From Confluentibacter sediminis (GTDB lineage: Bacteria; Bacteroidota; Bacteroidia; Flavobacteriales; Flavobacteriaceae): a DNA stretch of 64,000 nucleotides. Positions 9,567-19,053 of the stretch are shown here, one piece after another. Within the stretch, counting starts at the first letter, position 1. Every line of letters begins with the position of its first letter. A model generated the notes under the pieces. That model had not been told where the DNA came from and did not search any database. It saw only the letters and a program-made list of their open reading frames with translations. The position numbers and the translations under genes were made by a program. The stretch spans positions 204,736 through 268,735 of the forward strand of contig NZ_QKPO01000005.1 of assembly GCF_003258355.1 (NCBI RefSeq). The letters are read 5' to 3'.

Positions 9567-10520
9567 ATGAGAATTACATATTTATATATTTTTTTAAGTC
9601 TTTGTGCTTTATCCTCTTGTTCTGATACAGATGATAGTGCCATTGAGCCTTCCGGAATTGAAACTGGTTATATAGTGCCTCAGGGCAACAATGATTTTGA
9701 CAGCGATATTGTAAAATTTTACGAGGATTATGGCTCATATTTACTGTATCGTTTTACTGACAAAGATGCCTATTGGACGCCTTCTAAATGGACAAACGGT
9801 GAACCATCTAGTGATGAAAGTCAAGGGAAGATGGGATTTATATATATAGCACCCGATGAAAACTATATTAAGCCACAATTGGATTTACTAAACAGAACCT
9901 GGTTTAATCACTATTCCCCTGAGTTTTTGGATAAATTTTTACCAGTAAAGATTTTATTATGTTCACAAGTTCAATACTGTAATTATGATTTTTCCTCTTG
10001 GCCTGCACAAATAAAAGGAGCAGACGTTCCAGGTTATTATAACTACGATAATATTTGTGTTTCGTATGCTAAAGAAGAGGTTCTAAACTTAACAACAGAG
10101 CAAGAAACAGCATTTGAGAAAGGAATTAATCGTGTTTTTGTAGATTGTATGTATGGTCAGTCCAAATTAAATCCTACTGAGGTATTTAAGGCATCAGCTA
10201 ATTATTCTATAGCATCTACCCAAAATACGAATACCAAATTATGGACCATAGGCATTTTGCAGCCTTATTATTCGGCATCTCCTGAAAATGATTGGAAACA
10301 ATTTGTTACTATGATGATTCTTTATTCGGAAGCATATTTAAATAAAGAAGGAACTACTATTAATGAGTATGATACCAAAGAAACTTCATGGGAAGGGATA
10401 TTTTCGCCTGTAAAAGATAAAAGTGGACTATTGAAAAAACGTTATAATATGGTTCGCCAATTCTATATTGATAATTATAATGTTGATTTGCAACTAGTCG
10501 GCAATACCATATATCCCTAA
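9567..10520 (+). CDS. SusCD-associated surface lipoprotein, possibly metallopeptidase-like
   Basis: This 317-residue lipoprotein has a lipobox ending LSSC (Cys18) and lies 53 bases after the SusD gene in the same operon. I do not recognise it with certainty. Its overall plan resembles the putative zinc-metallopeptidase lipoproteins (Mx1 type) that often follow SusD in Bacteroidota: an early IVKFYEDYGSYLLYRF segment and a late NDWKQFVTMMILYSEAYL followed by KKRYNMVRQFYIDNYNVDL. No HExxH motif exists anywhere in it, and the place where one would be expected reads RVFVDCMYGQ. It may be a ligand-binding accessory protein or an inactive relative. Confidence 0.6.
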   Translation: MRITYLYIFLSLCALSSCSDTDDSAIEPSGIETGYIVPQGNNDFDSDIVKFYEDYGSYLLYRFTDKDAYWTPSKWTNGEPSSDESQGKMGFIYIAPDENYIKPQLDLLNRTWFNHYSPEFLDKFLPVKILLCSQVQYCNYDFSSWPAQIKGADVPGYYNYDNICVSYAKEEVLNLTTEQETAFEKGINRVFVDCMYGQSKLNPTEVFKASANYSIASTQNTNTKLWTIGILQPYYSASPENDWKQFVTMMILYSEAYLNKEGTTINEYDTKETSWEGIFSPVKDKSGLLKKRYNMVRQFYIDNYNVDLQLVGNTIYP

Positions 10521-10823
10521 GAAAAAACAAATAATAATTAAATTTTAATTATCTATAAGTTTAAATACATCAGGATTTTTATTGCTCTTATATTAGTTAA
10601 AACTGTGCTAGGGCATTTCGCTTTAACTTCTAAAAATACCTGCCTTCGAATGAGATAGTCAATGACTATCTCATTCGTTATCGGGATCCACAAAAGGGAT
10701 GCTGTAAATTTAATAATTGAGAAAAAAACATGGGAAGACTTTAAGTCGTTAGCCCTATACCTTGGATTCAAAGTAGAATAATGATTAAAAGGTTTTATAC
10801 CAAATTATAATTAATAAATAAAT
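10521..10823. other. Intergenic interval with a palindrome, no confident gene
   Basis: This 303-bp gap interrupts an otherwise tight operon. It contains a perfect 31-base palindrome (separate entry). From base 10662 a 39-codon plus-strand reading frame starts within the palindrome and runs to 10781, ending in ALYLGFKVE. I could not match it to a family. A 72-codon minus-strand frame opposite it has no start context or homology I can support. Confidence 0.45.
10647..10677. repeat. Perfect 15-bp inverted repeat with one-base spacer
   Basis: The left arm is 10647-10661, the centre is A at 10662 and the right arm is 10663-10677. Every base pairs. No T-run follows on the plus strand, so a simple terminator is unlikely. 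A protein-binding site, an RNA processing stem inside the operon messenger, or the scar of a small mobile element are all possible. Confidence 0.8.
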
Positions 10824-13205
10824 ATGAAAATCGTACTATTTCTTAGTAGCTTGTTTTTAAGCTTACAATTGTTTGCAAAAGATTTTAGCGTAGCTAGTAG
10901 GGATACAATTCCTTCCATCTCTAAATATTTAGAGGGTGATGTAATAAAAACAAGCTCAGGTTTTATGAGTGTTTATGAAAGAAATAATCATTTTTTACTC
11001 GAGATTCCAGAAACGACTCTAGGTAGGGATATACTTGTAACCATAACTATTCTAAAAGGCGTACAAAAAAATGACAGAAAATTCAATAAAAGATTTGGGT
11101 ATGGCGATGATTCCATGCCCGAAAATATGGTTCGTTTCGAGAAGAAAGACGATGTAATAAGTTTACTAAGTCCTCTAGTTTATCATATAGAAGACGATAG
11201 TTATATGTATGCCCCGTTTTATAAAAGTTTGCTCAATCCAGCTATTAAGAATTTTCCAATAGTTGCCATGTCAGACAATAAATACTTGATAGATATAACA
11301 GATTATTATTTAGGAGATAGCGAGTTGTTTGCTTTACAAGGTTCAAAAACCGAACTTGACTTAGGAAATTATATCAAAGAAAGTTCATATCCTACAGAAG
11401 TAGTTAGCTATCCCACTAATATTAGTTTTCGTTCAGTAAGAACTTACACAACCTCTAAACCAGATGAAAGCACCTATTCAAATAGTATTTGGGAAGTAGG
11501 TGCATTATGGATTTTACTTCCAGAAAAGCCATTAAAAATAAGACCTTTTGATGAAAGGGTTGGTTATTTTGCTAGCCACATTCCTGGACAATTAGGAAAT
11601 GAAAAAGAGGTATTTCAAGTAGCAAAACATTGGCGCATCGAACCAAAACCTGAAGACCTAGAACGCTATTTGAAAGGAGAGCTTGTTGTACCTCAAAAAC
11701 CAATTGTTTTTTATATAGACAAAGATATGCCTGCCCATTTGGTTCCCTATGTGATTGAAGGGGTTGCGCGTTGGCAAAAGGCTTTTGAAAAAGCAGGTTT
11801 TAAAAATGCCATATATGCATTGCCAGAACCTACAAAAGAAGAAAATCCAAATTATTCATCAGATGATGCACGATACTCAGTTATTTCATATAAAGCTTCT
11901 CCGATTGCAAATGCCTATGGTTCAGAAATTGTAGACCCCCGTTCAGGTGAAATCATTAGTGCTCAGGTTGCTATTTTTCATGCCGTGACCGATTTGATTC
12001 AAATGAGTTATTTTGTTATGGCCAGTACCTCTGACCCTATGGCTAGGGAATATCCTTTAAATCAAGATTTAATGGGTAAGTTGTTTGGCACCGTAATTAC
12101 TCATGAGGTAGGACATACTTTAGGATTGCGCCACAATTTCATGGGAAGTTCATTTTATCCAGTAGATAGTTTAAGAAATAATGATTTTATAGATAAAAAT
12201 GGGCTTGGCACTTCTGTTATGGATTATCAACGATTTAATTTTATAGCACAGCCAGAAGATCATATAGAACAAAAAAATTTAATCCCAAAACTTGGAACCT
12301 ATGATATGTTTGCAATTGAATGGGGATATCGGTATTATCCTGACACTGTAAAAACCTCAATGCTCGTGGAAAAACTAAACAACTTTGTTAAAAAGGAAAT
12401 GGACAAAGGAGGTATTGGTTTTCTAGAAGAAAAATCACCTGACCCTAGAGTTCAATCAGAAGACAGTGGAGATGATATCGTTTATGCCGGCAGGCTTGGA
12501 ATTAAAAACGTTAAATATATAATGGCTCATTTGGAGGAATGGACAAAAAATCAGGATGATTATACACTACTAAAACGGAGGTATCTATACTTGGCAAGGC
12601 AATATCATAGGTATGTAAAACATGTGCTGAGTTTTATAGGAGCTTATTATATAGATACTGCTTTTAGTGAGAATCAAAATTATGCAAAAGCATATAAACC
12701 AGTTTCTTATGAAGACCAAATTCGTGCGCTAGAGTTTTTAAAAGAGTATGCTTTAGAAGAACCTAAATGGTTGACCAAAGATCCTTTTCTAAATAAAATT
12801 GATTTAGGAGAAGATAAATATAGCTATTTTGATAATTATGTTTATCAGTTAGTAATTAAAGGATTATCATTTAATAATTCTGAAATCAAGAATGGTAATC
12901 CTTTAACTAGTAGGGAGCTTCTAGATTTCATGTTTGATAAATTATTTCTAAGTAAAGAGAAAAATAAACAACTTTCAGAATTCGAAAAAAGATTGCAGAG
13001 TAGTTATTTATCTCAATTGAGTATAAATATTAACAATCCAAATAACGCATCCTATAATAATACGCTTACTATGCAATCTCAAATGTACAAGGTTAAAGCT
13101 TTTGCCGAAAAGAAAATTTTAAACACTGATTCTTTGACTAAAGCTCATTATTTAGGAATACTCAATTCTATAAAAATTTGGGAGCAAGGCAATCAAAAAT
13201 TTTAA
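10824..13205 (+). CDS. Zinc-dependent metalloprotease (DUF5117/DUF5118 type)
   Basis: This 793-residue secreted protease has a signal peptide (to about residue 18), an N-terminal DUF5118-like strand and a DUF5117-like domain. A metzincin-type active site follows: HEVGHTLGLRH, with His427, Glu428, His431 and third ligand His437. Family members are periplasmic or surface peptidases found mainly in Bacteroidota, usually beside SusCD or TonB receptors. The C-terminal third is helical. It is followed closely by a paralogue, whose true start lies 26 bases past this gene's stop. Specificity is unknown; action on peptides bound by the upstream SusCD pair is inferred from position. Confidence 0.9.
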   Translation: MKIVLFLSSLFLSLQLFAKDFSVASRDTIPSISKYLEGDVIKTSSGFMSVYERNNHFLLEIPETTLGRDILVTITILKGVQKNDRKFNKRFGYGDDSMPENMVRFEKKDDVISLLSPLVYHIEDDSYMYAPFYKSLLNPAIKNFPIVAMSDNKYLIDITDYYLGDSELFALQGSKTELDLGNYIKESSYPTEVVSYPTNISFRSVRTYTTSKPDESTYSNSIWEVGALWILLPEKPLKIRPFDERVGYFASHIPGQLGNEKEVFQVAKHWRIEPKPEDLERYLKGELVVPQKPIVFYIDKDMPAHLVPYVIEGVARWQKAFEKAGFKNAIYALPEPTKEENPNYSSDDARYSVISYKASPIANAYGSEIVDPRSGEIISAQVAIFHAVTDLIQMSYFVMASTSDPMAREYPLNQDLMGKLFGTVITHEVGHTLGLRHNFMGSSFYPVDSLRNNDFIDKNGLGTSVMDYQRFNFIAQPEDHIEQKNLIPKLGTYDMFAIEWGYRYYPDTVKTSMLVEKLNNFVKKEMDKGGIGFLEEKSPDPRVQSEDSGDDIVYAGRLGIKNVKYIMAHLEEWTKNQDDYTLLKRRYLYLARQYHRYVKHVLSFIGAYYIDTAFSENQNYAKAYKPVSYEDQIRALEFLKEYALEEPKWLTKDPFLNKIDLGEDKYSYFDNYVYQLVIKGLSFNNSEIKNGNPLTSRELLDFMFDKLFLSKEKNKQLSEFEKRLQSSYLSQLSININNPNNASYNNTLTMQSQMYKVKAFAEKKILNTDSLTKAHYLGILNSIKIWEQGNQKF

Positions 13206-13231
13206 ACACTTTTAACGAAAAAACAAACCAC

Positions 13232-15553
13232 ATGCGTAAAAAAATAGTTCTATTACAGATACTTCTAATTCTTTTCAAAGGCGTTTTAGCACAGGCCCAG
13301 GATGCTAATAAACCAAAATCTTTTAATGATTTTTACAAACCTAAGGAAATGAAAGTTGAAAAGGGTTATTTCAATATATACTCTAGCAACAATCATTATT
13401 TCATTGAAATTCCCGAGCAAATATTAGAAGAAGATTTGTTTATCTCAGCACAAACAACAAATGGAAATTCAGCCTATGTTTCTTCTGAAAGTGGTATTTA
13501 TCATTTTCAAAAAGGAAGAAAGAATCAGCTTGATTTGTATCAAAATAGATCCAGAACTTTTTCTAAAGACAGTATAGATTATGGCATGATCCAGTCCATT
13601 GAAAAATCCGGACTTGTTCCAGCCTATAAAAGCTATCCAATAATAGCTACCGGCAAAAACGAAAAATCGTTTATCATTGAATTTACCCAAGAATTAACCG
13701 CAACGCGAGGTCTTTTTAGTCTCAGCAAGCCTGGACCTATTAATGCTCCAGACCCATTACGTTCTGGTATAGAGTCATATAAAGCTACAGATGATGCCGC
13801 TATTTTTAAAGGGTATGCTACAGAAAGTTCATTCAGACCCTCTATTGGAGGAAAAGATGCAAATTACATTACTGCATATGAATTTGAAATGGTTATTCAA
13901 AAGGTTCCTAGTCATATACATGAACCTAAGAAAGATAATTTAGCATATGGTTTTAATACCGTAGATTATATGGAGTATGATACAAAAAACTATAAAACAA
14001 CCGTTGAAAAATATATTAAAAGATGGAATTTAACACCTAAACCTAAAGAGGTTCGTCTGTATAAAAAAGGAATAAAGGTAGCTCCAGAAATTCCTATTAA
14101 AGTCTGGATAAGTCCACTCACTCCGTCTCCTTTTGTTGAAAGCGTAAAACAAGCTTTAGCACAATGGGAAATAGTACTTGAAGAAGCCGGATGGAAAAAT
14201 GTTTTTAAAATTGTGGATGATGAAACTCAAGCCTATAAAAAAATTAATTTCTATTGGGGAAATGGAACCTCAGAGCGTGAAATGGAATATAGTATCGTAG
14301 AAAATCAAGTTACAGGAGAAATTATAGCTGCTCGGATTAATTTTATGGATACACCTGCCAAACTAAACTTGACCAGATATTTACTTCTTTGTGGAGAGAA
14401 TGATAATGAAATAATAAAAAATCCTTATAGTTTAGAAAGAAGAAAAGATATATTGACACAGCAATTAGCAAGTGTCATGGGGCAAATATTGGGAGTAAAA
14501 GAAAATTACCCTGCAGTAACAGCCTTTTCTATCGAACAATTGCAGGATAATGAATGGTTAAAAAAATGGGGGCCATCAGCAACAATTGTGGGTGCAAGTA
14601 TGCCTAATTATGTTCTTGTTAATAAGACTATTACACCAAAAGACCTGTTGCCTAAAGTGTCTATATATGATCGTGATGCCATATCTTATTTGTATGGCAA
14701 TCGCGTAAGCCCTCCTTCATTGAAAACTACTTTTTATGCTGAGGAGAATATCCTAGATCCAACGGCTCAAGCTACTTTTATATCTAATGATTTATTAAGA
14801 GCTAGCAAAATTGGAATTCAAAAATTGAAAAATAGTTATCCAAAAATCCCGGGTATACTTAACGATTTTAAGCATGATGCAGATCTAACTAAAGATTTTC
14901 TAGAATTCATCTCTGAAAACTTTTCCTTATATCAATTTTTTGTAAATCAAGAAGCAGTATTAATTGGCGGGCAAATGGAACGTGCTGTAATCAAAGGTGT
15001 AAATGAAATCATGGTTGATTATGTGAGTAAAGAAAAGCAATTAGACGCATTAAAAAGTCTTGAAGAACATGTCTTTTCAGCAAGCCTGGAGTGGCTTAAA
15101 AATCCAGAATTGTTAAAGCATAATCCTATTAATATGGATAAGTTTCACATTGAAATGTCCAGAAATATTTTACAACGTCTGTTTAAAAAAGAAGTATTAT
15201 TGTCTCTAATTGATGCAGAGCAAAAAAATGGCAAACAAGCATTTACATGTGATGATTTGTTTTCTTTTACAAATAGAGTCGTCTTTCTAAATTTTGATGT
15301 TTCAAATGAGCCAACAGACATACAATTGAGCACTCAAATCAACATGGCCAATATACTTATTGAATTAGCCAAAGCTAATAACATCAATACTAAAGTAAAT
15401 GATTTTACCGCAGTAATACAGCTCTATTTATTACAAGTACGCGATTCCATAGAGAAACTGATGAATAATGATATGGTTAGTGATAAAGTTAAAAACAATT
15501 GCAACTTAATTTTATTGCGCTTCAATAAAGAATATTTCAATAAAACTTCATAA
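13232..15553 (+). CDS. Pseudoprotease paralogue of the DUF5117 metalloprotease
   Basis: This 773-residue secreted protein is a tandem paralogue of the preceding protease: shared features include the FNIYSSNNHYFIEIPEQILEEDL start, the WNLTPKPKEV segment and comparable length. Its active-site segment reads ASVMGQILGVKENY, so Ser414, Val415, Gln418 and Glu424 occupy the places of the HExxH residues and the third histidine. Zinc catalysis is therefore very unlikely. The ATG at 13232 is preferred because it begins a clean signal peptide (MRKKIVLLQILL to AQAQ), whereas the upstream in-frame ATG at 13178 lies inside the previous gene. A regulatory, binding or chaperone role for its active partner is inference. 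Confidence 0.85.
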   Translation: MRKKIVLLQILLILFKGVLAQAQDANKPKSFNDFYKPKEMKVEKGYFNIYSSNNHYFIEIPEQILEEDLFISAQTTNGNSAYVSSESGIYHFQKGRKNQLDLYQNRSRTFSKDSIDYGMIQSIEKSGLVPAYKSYPIIATGKNEKSFIIEFTQELTATRGLFSLSKPGPINAPDPLRSGIESYKATDDAAIFKGYATESSFRPSIGGKDANYITAYEFEMVIQKVPSHIHEPKKDNLAYGFNTVDYMEYDTKNYKTTVEKYIKRWNLTPKPKEVRLYKKGIKVAPEIPIKVWISPLTPSPFVESVKQALAQWEIVLEEAGWKNVFKIVDDETQAYKKINFYWGNGTSEREMEYSIVENQVTGEIIAARINFMDTPAKLNLTRYLLLCGENDNEIIKNPYSLERRKDILTQQLASVMGQILGVKENYPAVTAFSIEQLQDNEWLKKWGPSATIVGASMPNYVLVNKTITPKDLLPKVSIYDRDAISYLYGNRVSPPSLKTTFYAEENILDPTAQATFISNDLLRASKIGIQKLKNSYPKIPGILNDFKHDADLTKDFLEFISENFSLYQFFVNQEAVLIGGQMERAVIKGVNEIMVDYVSKEKQLDALKSLEEHVFSASLEWLKNPELLKHNPINMDKFHIEMSRNILQRLFKKEVLLSLIDAEQKNGKQAFTCDDLFSFTNRVVFLNFDVSNEPTDIQLSTQINMANILIELAKANNINTKVNDFTAVIQLYLLQVRDSIEKLMNNDMVSDKVKNNCNLILLRFNKEYFNKTS

Positions 15554-15562
15554 TACTTTTTT

Positions 15563-18500
15563 ATGTCAAAAATAGTTAGTACACTTTTATTAGGTTGCCT
15601 GTTATTTAGTTGTGTAGCATTTGCACAAAACAGAAAAATTGAATTTGAGCATTTATCTTTTGAAGAATTAAAAGAAAAAGCTCAGGAAACTAAAAAAAAT
15701 ATCTTTATTGATTGTTACACTACATGGTGCGGACCATGTAAGTTTATGAGTAAAAATATTTTTACTCAGGATGCCGTTGCAGATTTTGTTAACGAGTCTT
15801 TTATCTCTGCTGAAATAGATATGGAGACAGAAGAAGGGATTAAGTTAGGTTCTATGTATGAAGTGGGTGCCTATCCAACGTATTTGTTTCTTGATGGTTC
15901 GGGGAATGTGATTTATAAATTTGTAGGAGCCAAAGAAAAGGCCTCTGATTTTATCGAAGAAGCTAAAAAAGGGCTTAATTCAGATAATATTTATTATTCC
16001 ATGAATGCGAAGTATCAGAGCGGTGATAGATCTGCCGCTTTTATGGAAGAATACATTAAACTTAAATTTACACGTCAGGAAAATTCTCAAGCCGTTCAAA
16101 TTGCAAATGCGTATTTAAATTCATTAACTCCAGAAGAAAAGACATTACCTGAAAATTGGTTTTTATTTGGTGAAAATAAAAATAGTGTTTATCTCTCTCT
16201 GTATGATAGCCCTAATAGTAATTACCTTATAGATCATTGGTCAGCATTTGTAAAGCATATTCCAGACTCCACTGTTTATAAAAGAATAGCCCAAAATTAT
16301 CAGGGAATTGCCTCCGCTGTTTTTAGAAAGAAATTTTTTAAAAAAGATAGTGTTGATATTCAGGTTTTGGATGGTTTCAAAAAAAAGATAAACACCATAC
16401 CTAACCTTCCTTCAAAACATGAATTGCTGATATTGATGGATGTTTGTAAGGCGCTTTGTAACCAAGATAAACCCTTAGTTATAAAGCTTTTATCAGAAAA
16501 TGTAAGCGATTTTTCTAAGGAGACTCAGAATGTTTTGTTTGATTTGTTTGCAATGAATTTCAATTCTAGAGAAATACGTGCATCTGCAGTTTATGAAGTG
16601 ATGCGAAAAGTAATTCTAAGCAATAAAAATAAAAACCTAACTAATCATTTTAGTTACTTTTTAGATGGAAATGATCCTCATTATGAGAAGTTTGATGCCA
16701 AAAATCTTGTTAATAAGTTTGATCAGCCGGAAATAGTTCCTGTTTTTCATCCAGATCTGCCCATATTGTATTTTAATTATAAAAAAGTAAACCAGAAGGC
16801 AAACTATTATGTATTTGATAGTGGGTCTGGTACGCGTCCTTTGTATAATAAGACGCAACTTGATTCTGTTATGCTATCTATGAAATTAGATACTACTCGA
16901 GTTGCTTTTACTCCCACTTTCACTACTGAAGGCATTGGTGTTAATTTTAGTAATAACCGAATTAAATATACCTACCTACCTAAAAAGAAGCAGATTATTA
17001 AAGATGAGCAGACTAATGAGTCTGTAAAATTTGGGATATCACCAGATAAAAAACATCAAGTTATTTATAAAGACAACAATATCTACCTTAAAGACTTAAA
17101 AGATTCTACCCAGGTACAATTAACATTTGATGGAGAGAAAAATAGTTTGTACATGTTACCTAGTATTAAATGGTTAGGTGATGGCAACCAGTTTATAATA
17201 TCTCGTAAAAACGATAAGGATGTTCGAGATTTTACAGTTATCAATTCAATAACCAAAGTACCTGTTGTAAGAACCTATAAAGAAGCAATTCCAGGTGATA
17301 CCATTCTAACAAAACACGAAGTGTTTATAGGAGATGTAAAAAACAAGTCCATAAGAAAAATAGACGTTGAAAAATGGAAAGATCAGGATTTTTTAGAAAT
17401 TAAAAGTGATAATCCCGATTTGTTTTATTTTACCCGTTTAAAGAGAACTCATGATGAATTGGAGTTATGTTCCTTGGATAATAAGGGCGTTGTTGAAGTT
17501 ATAATTGCAGAGAAATTCACTCCAAATATTAATGACGTTTTATTTAATTGTAAAATTTTAAATCAGGGGAAAGACATCCTTTTTTGGTCAGATAGAACCG
17601 GTTGGGGACATTATTACCATTATAATAAAAAAGGAAAGCTACTCAATGCTTTAACAAAAGGAGCTTGGACAACAGGCAAAATCTTAACTGTAGATTCAGA
17701 AAAAAACGAAGTTTATTTTCAAGGATATGGAAAGGATAAAAATGTCAATCCCAATTATTCCTTTTTGTATAAAGTTAAGCTAGATGGTTCCAACCTAAAA
17801 TTGTTGACTCCAGAAAATGCTAATCATCATGCGTATGTTAATACGAAAGGCAATTTAATAATCGATAATTATTCTCGAATAGATAGTCATCCACTCATTG
17901 TGGCCCGAGAGTGCAATGGCAAATTAATTGATACGGTTATGAAACCTAATATTCAGCCTTTACTGGATTATGGATGGGATTTCCCAGAACAATTCAAAAT
18001 CAAAGCAGCTGATAATGAAACAGATTTGTATGGCATTATGTGGAAGCCAGACAATTTTGATCCCAATAAAAAATATCCTGTTATTTCTCAGGTGTACCCG
18101 GGGCCGTTTACAGAAACTGTTTGGACAGACTTTACCGTATTAGATAAATATCAAAATACAGCTTTAGCTAAAAGAGGTTTTATTGTAGTGTGTTTCGGGC
18201 ATAGGGGAAGTTCTCCGATAAGAAGTAAAGACTATTTTTCATATGGTTTTGGAAATCTAAGAGATTATCCTCTGGCCGATGATAAGTATGGATTGGAGCA
18301 GTTAGCCCGTAACTATTCGTTTATAGACCTTTCCAGAGTTGGAATTTTAGGACATTCAGGAGGGGCTTTCATGGCAGTTACAGCAATTAGTACGTATCCC
18401 GATTTTTATAAAGTTGCCGTGGCTTCATCCGGTAATTATGATAATACGATATATCACAAAAATTGGGGAGAACATTATCAAGGTATTGGAGAAGATTTAA

Positions 18501-18757
18501 AATTTAATGTTAAAACACCTATGGAGTTGGTTTCAAATTTTAAAGGAAAGCTGTTCTTGGTTACAGGTGAGAGCGATCAGAATGTAAACCCATCACATAC
18601 TTATAAATTGATAAATGCATTGATTAAAGCAGATAAAGATTTTGATTTATTGGTAATTCCAGGTCAAGGGCATCATTTTACTGGAGTTTATGATGATTAC
18701 TTTGAAAGACGAAAACGAGATTATTTTACAAATCATCTTTTAAATAGAGCAAAATAA
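15563..18757 (+). CDS. Thioredoxin-like domain fused to S9 family peptidase
   Basis: This 1064-residue exported protein joins two parts. The N-terminal thioredoxin-like domain (about 25-150) carries TWCGPCKFM with redox cysteines 56 and 59. A helical linker (about 150-390) leads to a beta-propeller (about 400-790) and an alpha/beta hydrolase. The serine-peptidase triad is visible as GHSGG (Ser932), GESDQNVNP (Asp1005) and PGQGHHF (His1037 or the next His), as in dipeptidyl-peptidase IV and acylaminoacyl-peptidase relatives. The signal peptide ends near AFAQ, and an LFSC lipobox is a possible alternative. It lies 9 bases after the pseudoprotease, so it is co-transcribed. It probably trims peptides while reducing disulfides in its substrate or keeping itself active. 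Confidence 0.88.
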   Translation: MSKIVSTLLLGCLLFSCVAFAQNRKIEFEHLSFEELKEKAQETKKNIFIDCYTTWCGPCKFMSKNIFTQDAVADFVNESFISAEIDMETEEGIKLGSMYEVGAYPTYLFLDGSGNVIYKFVGAKEKASDFIEEAKKGLNSDNIYYSMNAKYQSGDRSAAFMEEYIKLKFTRQENSQAVQIANAYLNSLTPEEKTLPENWFLFGENKNSVYLSLYDSPNSNYLIDHWSAFVKHIPDSTVYKRIAQNYQGIASAVFRKKFFKKDSVDIQVLDGFKKKINTIPNLPSKHELLILMDVCKALCNQDKPLVIKLLSENVSDFSKETQNVLFDLFAMNFNSREIRASAVYEVMRKVILSNKNKNLTNHFSYFLDGNDPHYEKFDAKNLVNKFDQPEIVPVFHPDLPILYFNYKKVNQKANYYVFDSGSGTRPLYNKTQLDSVMLSMKLDTTRVAFTPTFTTEGIGVNFSNNRIKYTYLPKKKQIIKDEQTNESVKFGISPDKKHQVIYKDNNIYLKDLKDSTQVQLTFDGEKNSLYMLPSIKWLGDGNQFIISRKNDKDVRDFTVINSITKVPVVRTYKEAIPGDTILTKHEVFIGDVKNKSIRKIDVEKWKDQDFLEIKSDNPDLFYFTRLKRTHDELELCSLDNKGVVEVIIAEKFTPNINDVLFNCKILNQGKDILFWSDRTGWGHYYHYNKKGKLLNALTKGAWTTGKILTVDSEKNEVYFQGYGKDKNVNPNYSFLYKVKLDGSNLKLLTPENANHHAYVNTKGNLIIDNYSRIDSHPLIVARECNGKLIDTVMKPNIQPLLDYGWDFPEQFKIKAADNETDLYGIMWKPDNFDPNKKYPVISQVYPGPFTETVWTDFTVLDKYQNTALAKRGFIVVCFGHRGSSPIRSKDYFSYGFGNLRDYPLADDKYGLEQLARNYSFIDLSRVGILGHSGGAFMAVTAISTYPDFYKVAVASSGNYDNTIYHKNWGEHYQGIGEDLKFNVKTPMELVSNFKGKLFLVTGESDQNVNPSHTYKLINALIKADKDFDLLVIPGQGHHFTGVYDDYFERRKRDYFTNHLLNRAK

Positions 18758-18872
18758 TAGCCTGTGATGATGGGACTTTTATCATGTATATCTAACGTGT
18801 AAGTAGTTTTCCAAAATGTTCTGTTTATACGACAGAAAAATTGGTTACGCATCGGAATGGAAATATTTTTCT

Positions 18873-18909
18873 AGTCAGGGAGAACAAATAAAATTTGTTC
18901 TCCCTGACT
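18873..18909 (+). terminator. Strong terminator of the SusCD-peptidase operon
   Basis: A perfect 17-bp stem (18873-18889 with 18893-18909) has a three-base loop and is followed by CTTTTTG. It ends the plus-strand run that starts at fecR. The rest of the 18758-19053 gap shows nothing else I can support. Confidence 0.9.
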
Positions 18910-19053
18910 CTTTTTGACTTTAGTGTGTAATTGGGTAAATCTACCTGATAAAAAAACCGATTAAAATATTGTAAAACGGTATTTTATAAAAACAAAGTAA
19001 GTCTGTCATATTTAGAGCAATAGTTATACCTTTGGTTTTTCTAAGTTCTAATC

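Noticed and set aside
10553..10771. 72-codon minus-strand frame
   Set aside because: It covers the palindrome, has no recognisable protein features and no promoter, and runs against the operon.
13178..13231. Upstream ATG for the pseudoprotease gene
   Set aside because: It lies inside the preceding gene and would place 18 residues before a normal signal peptide.
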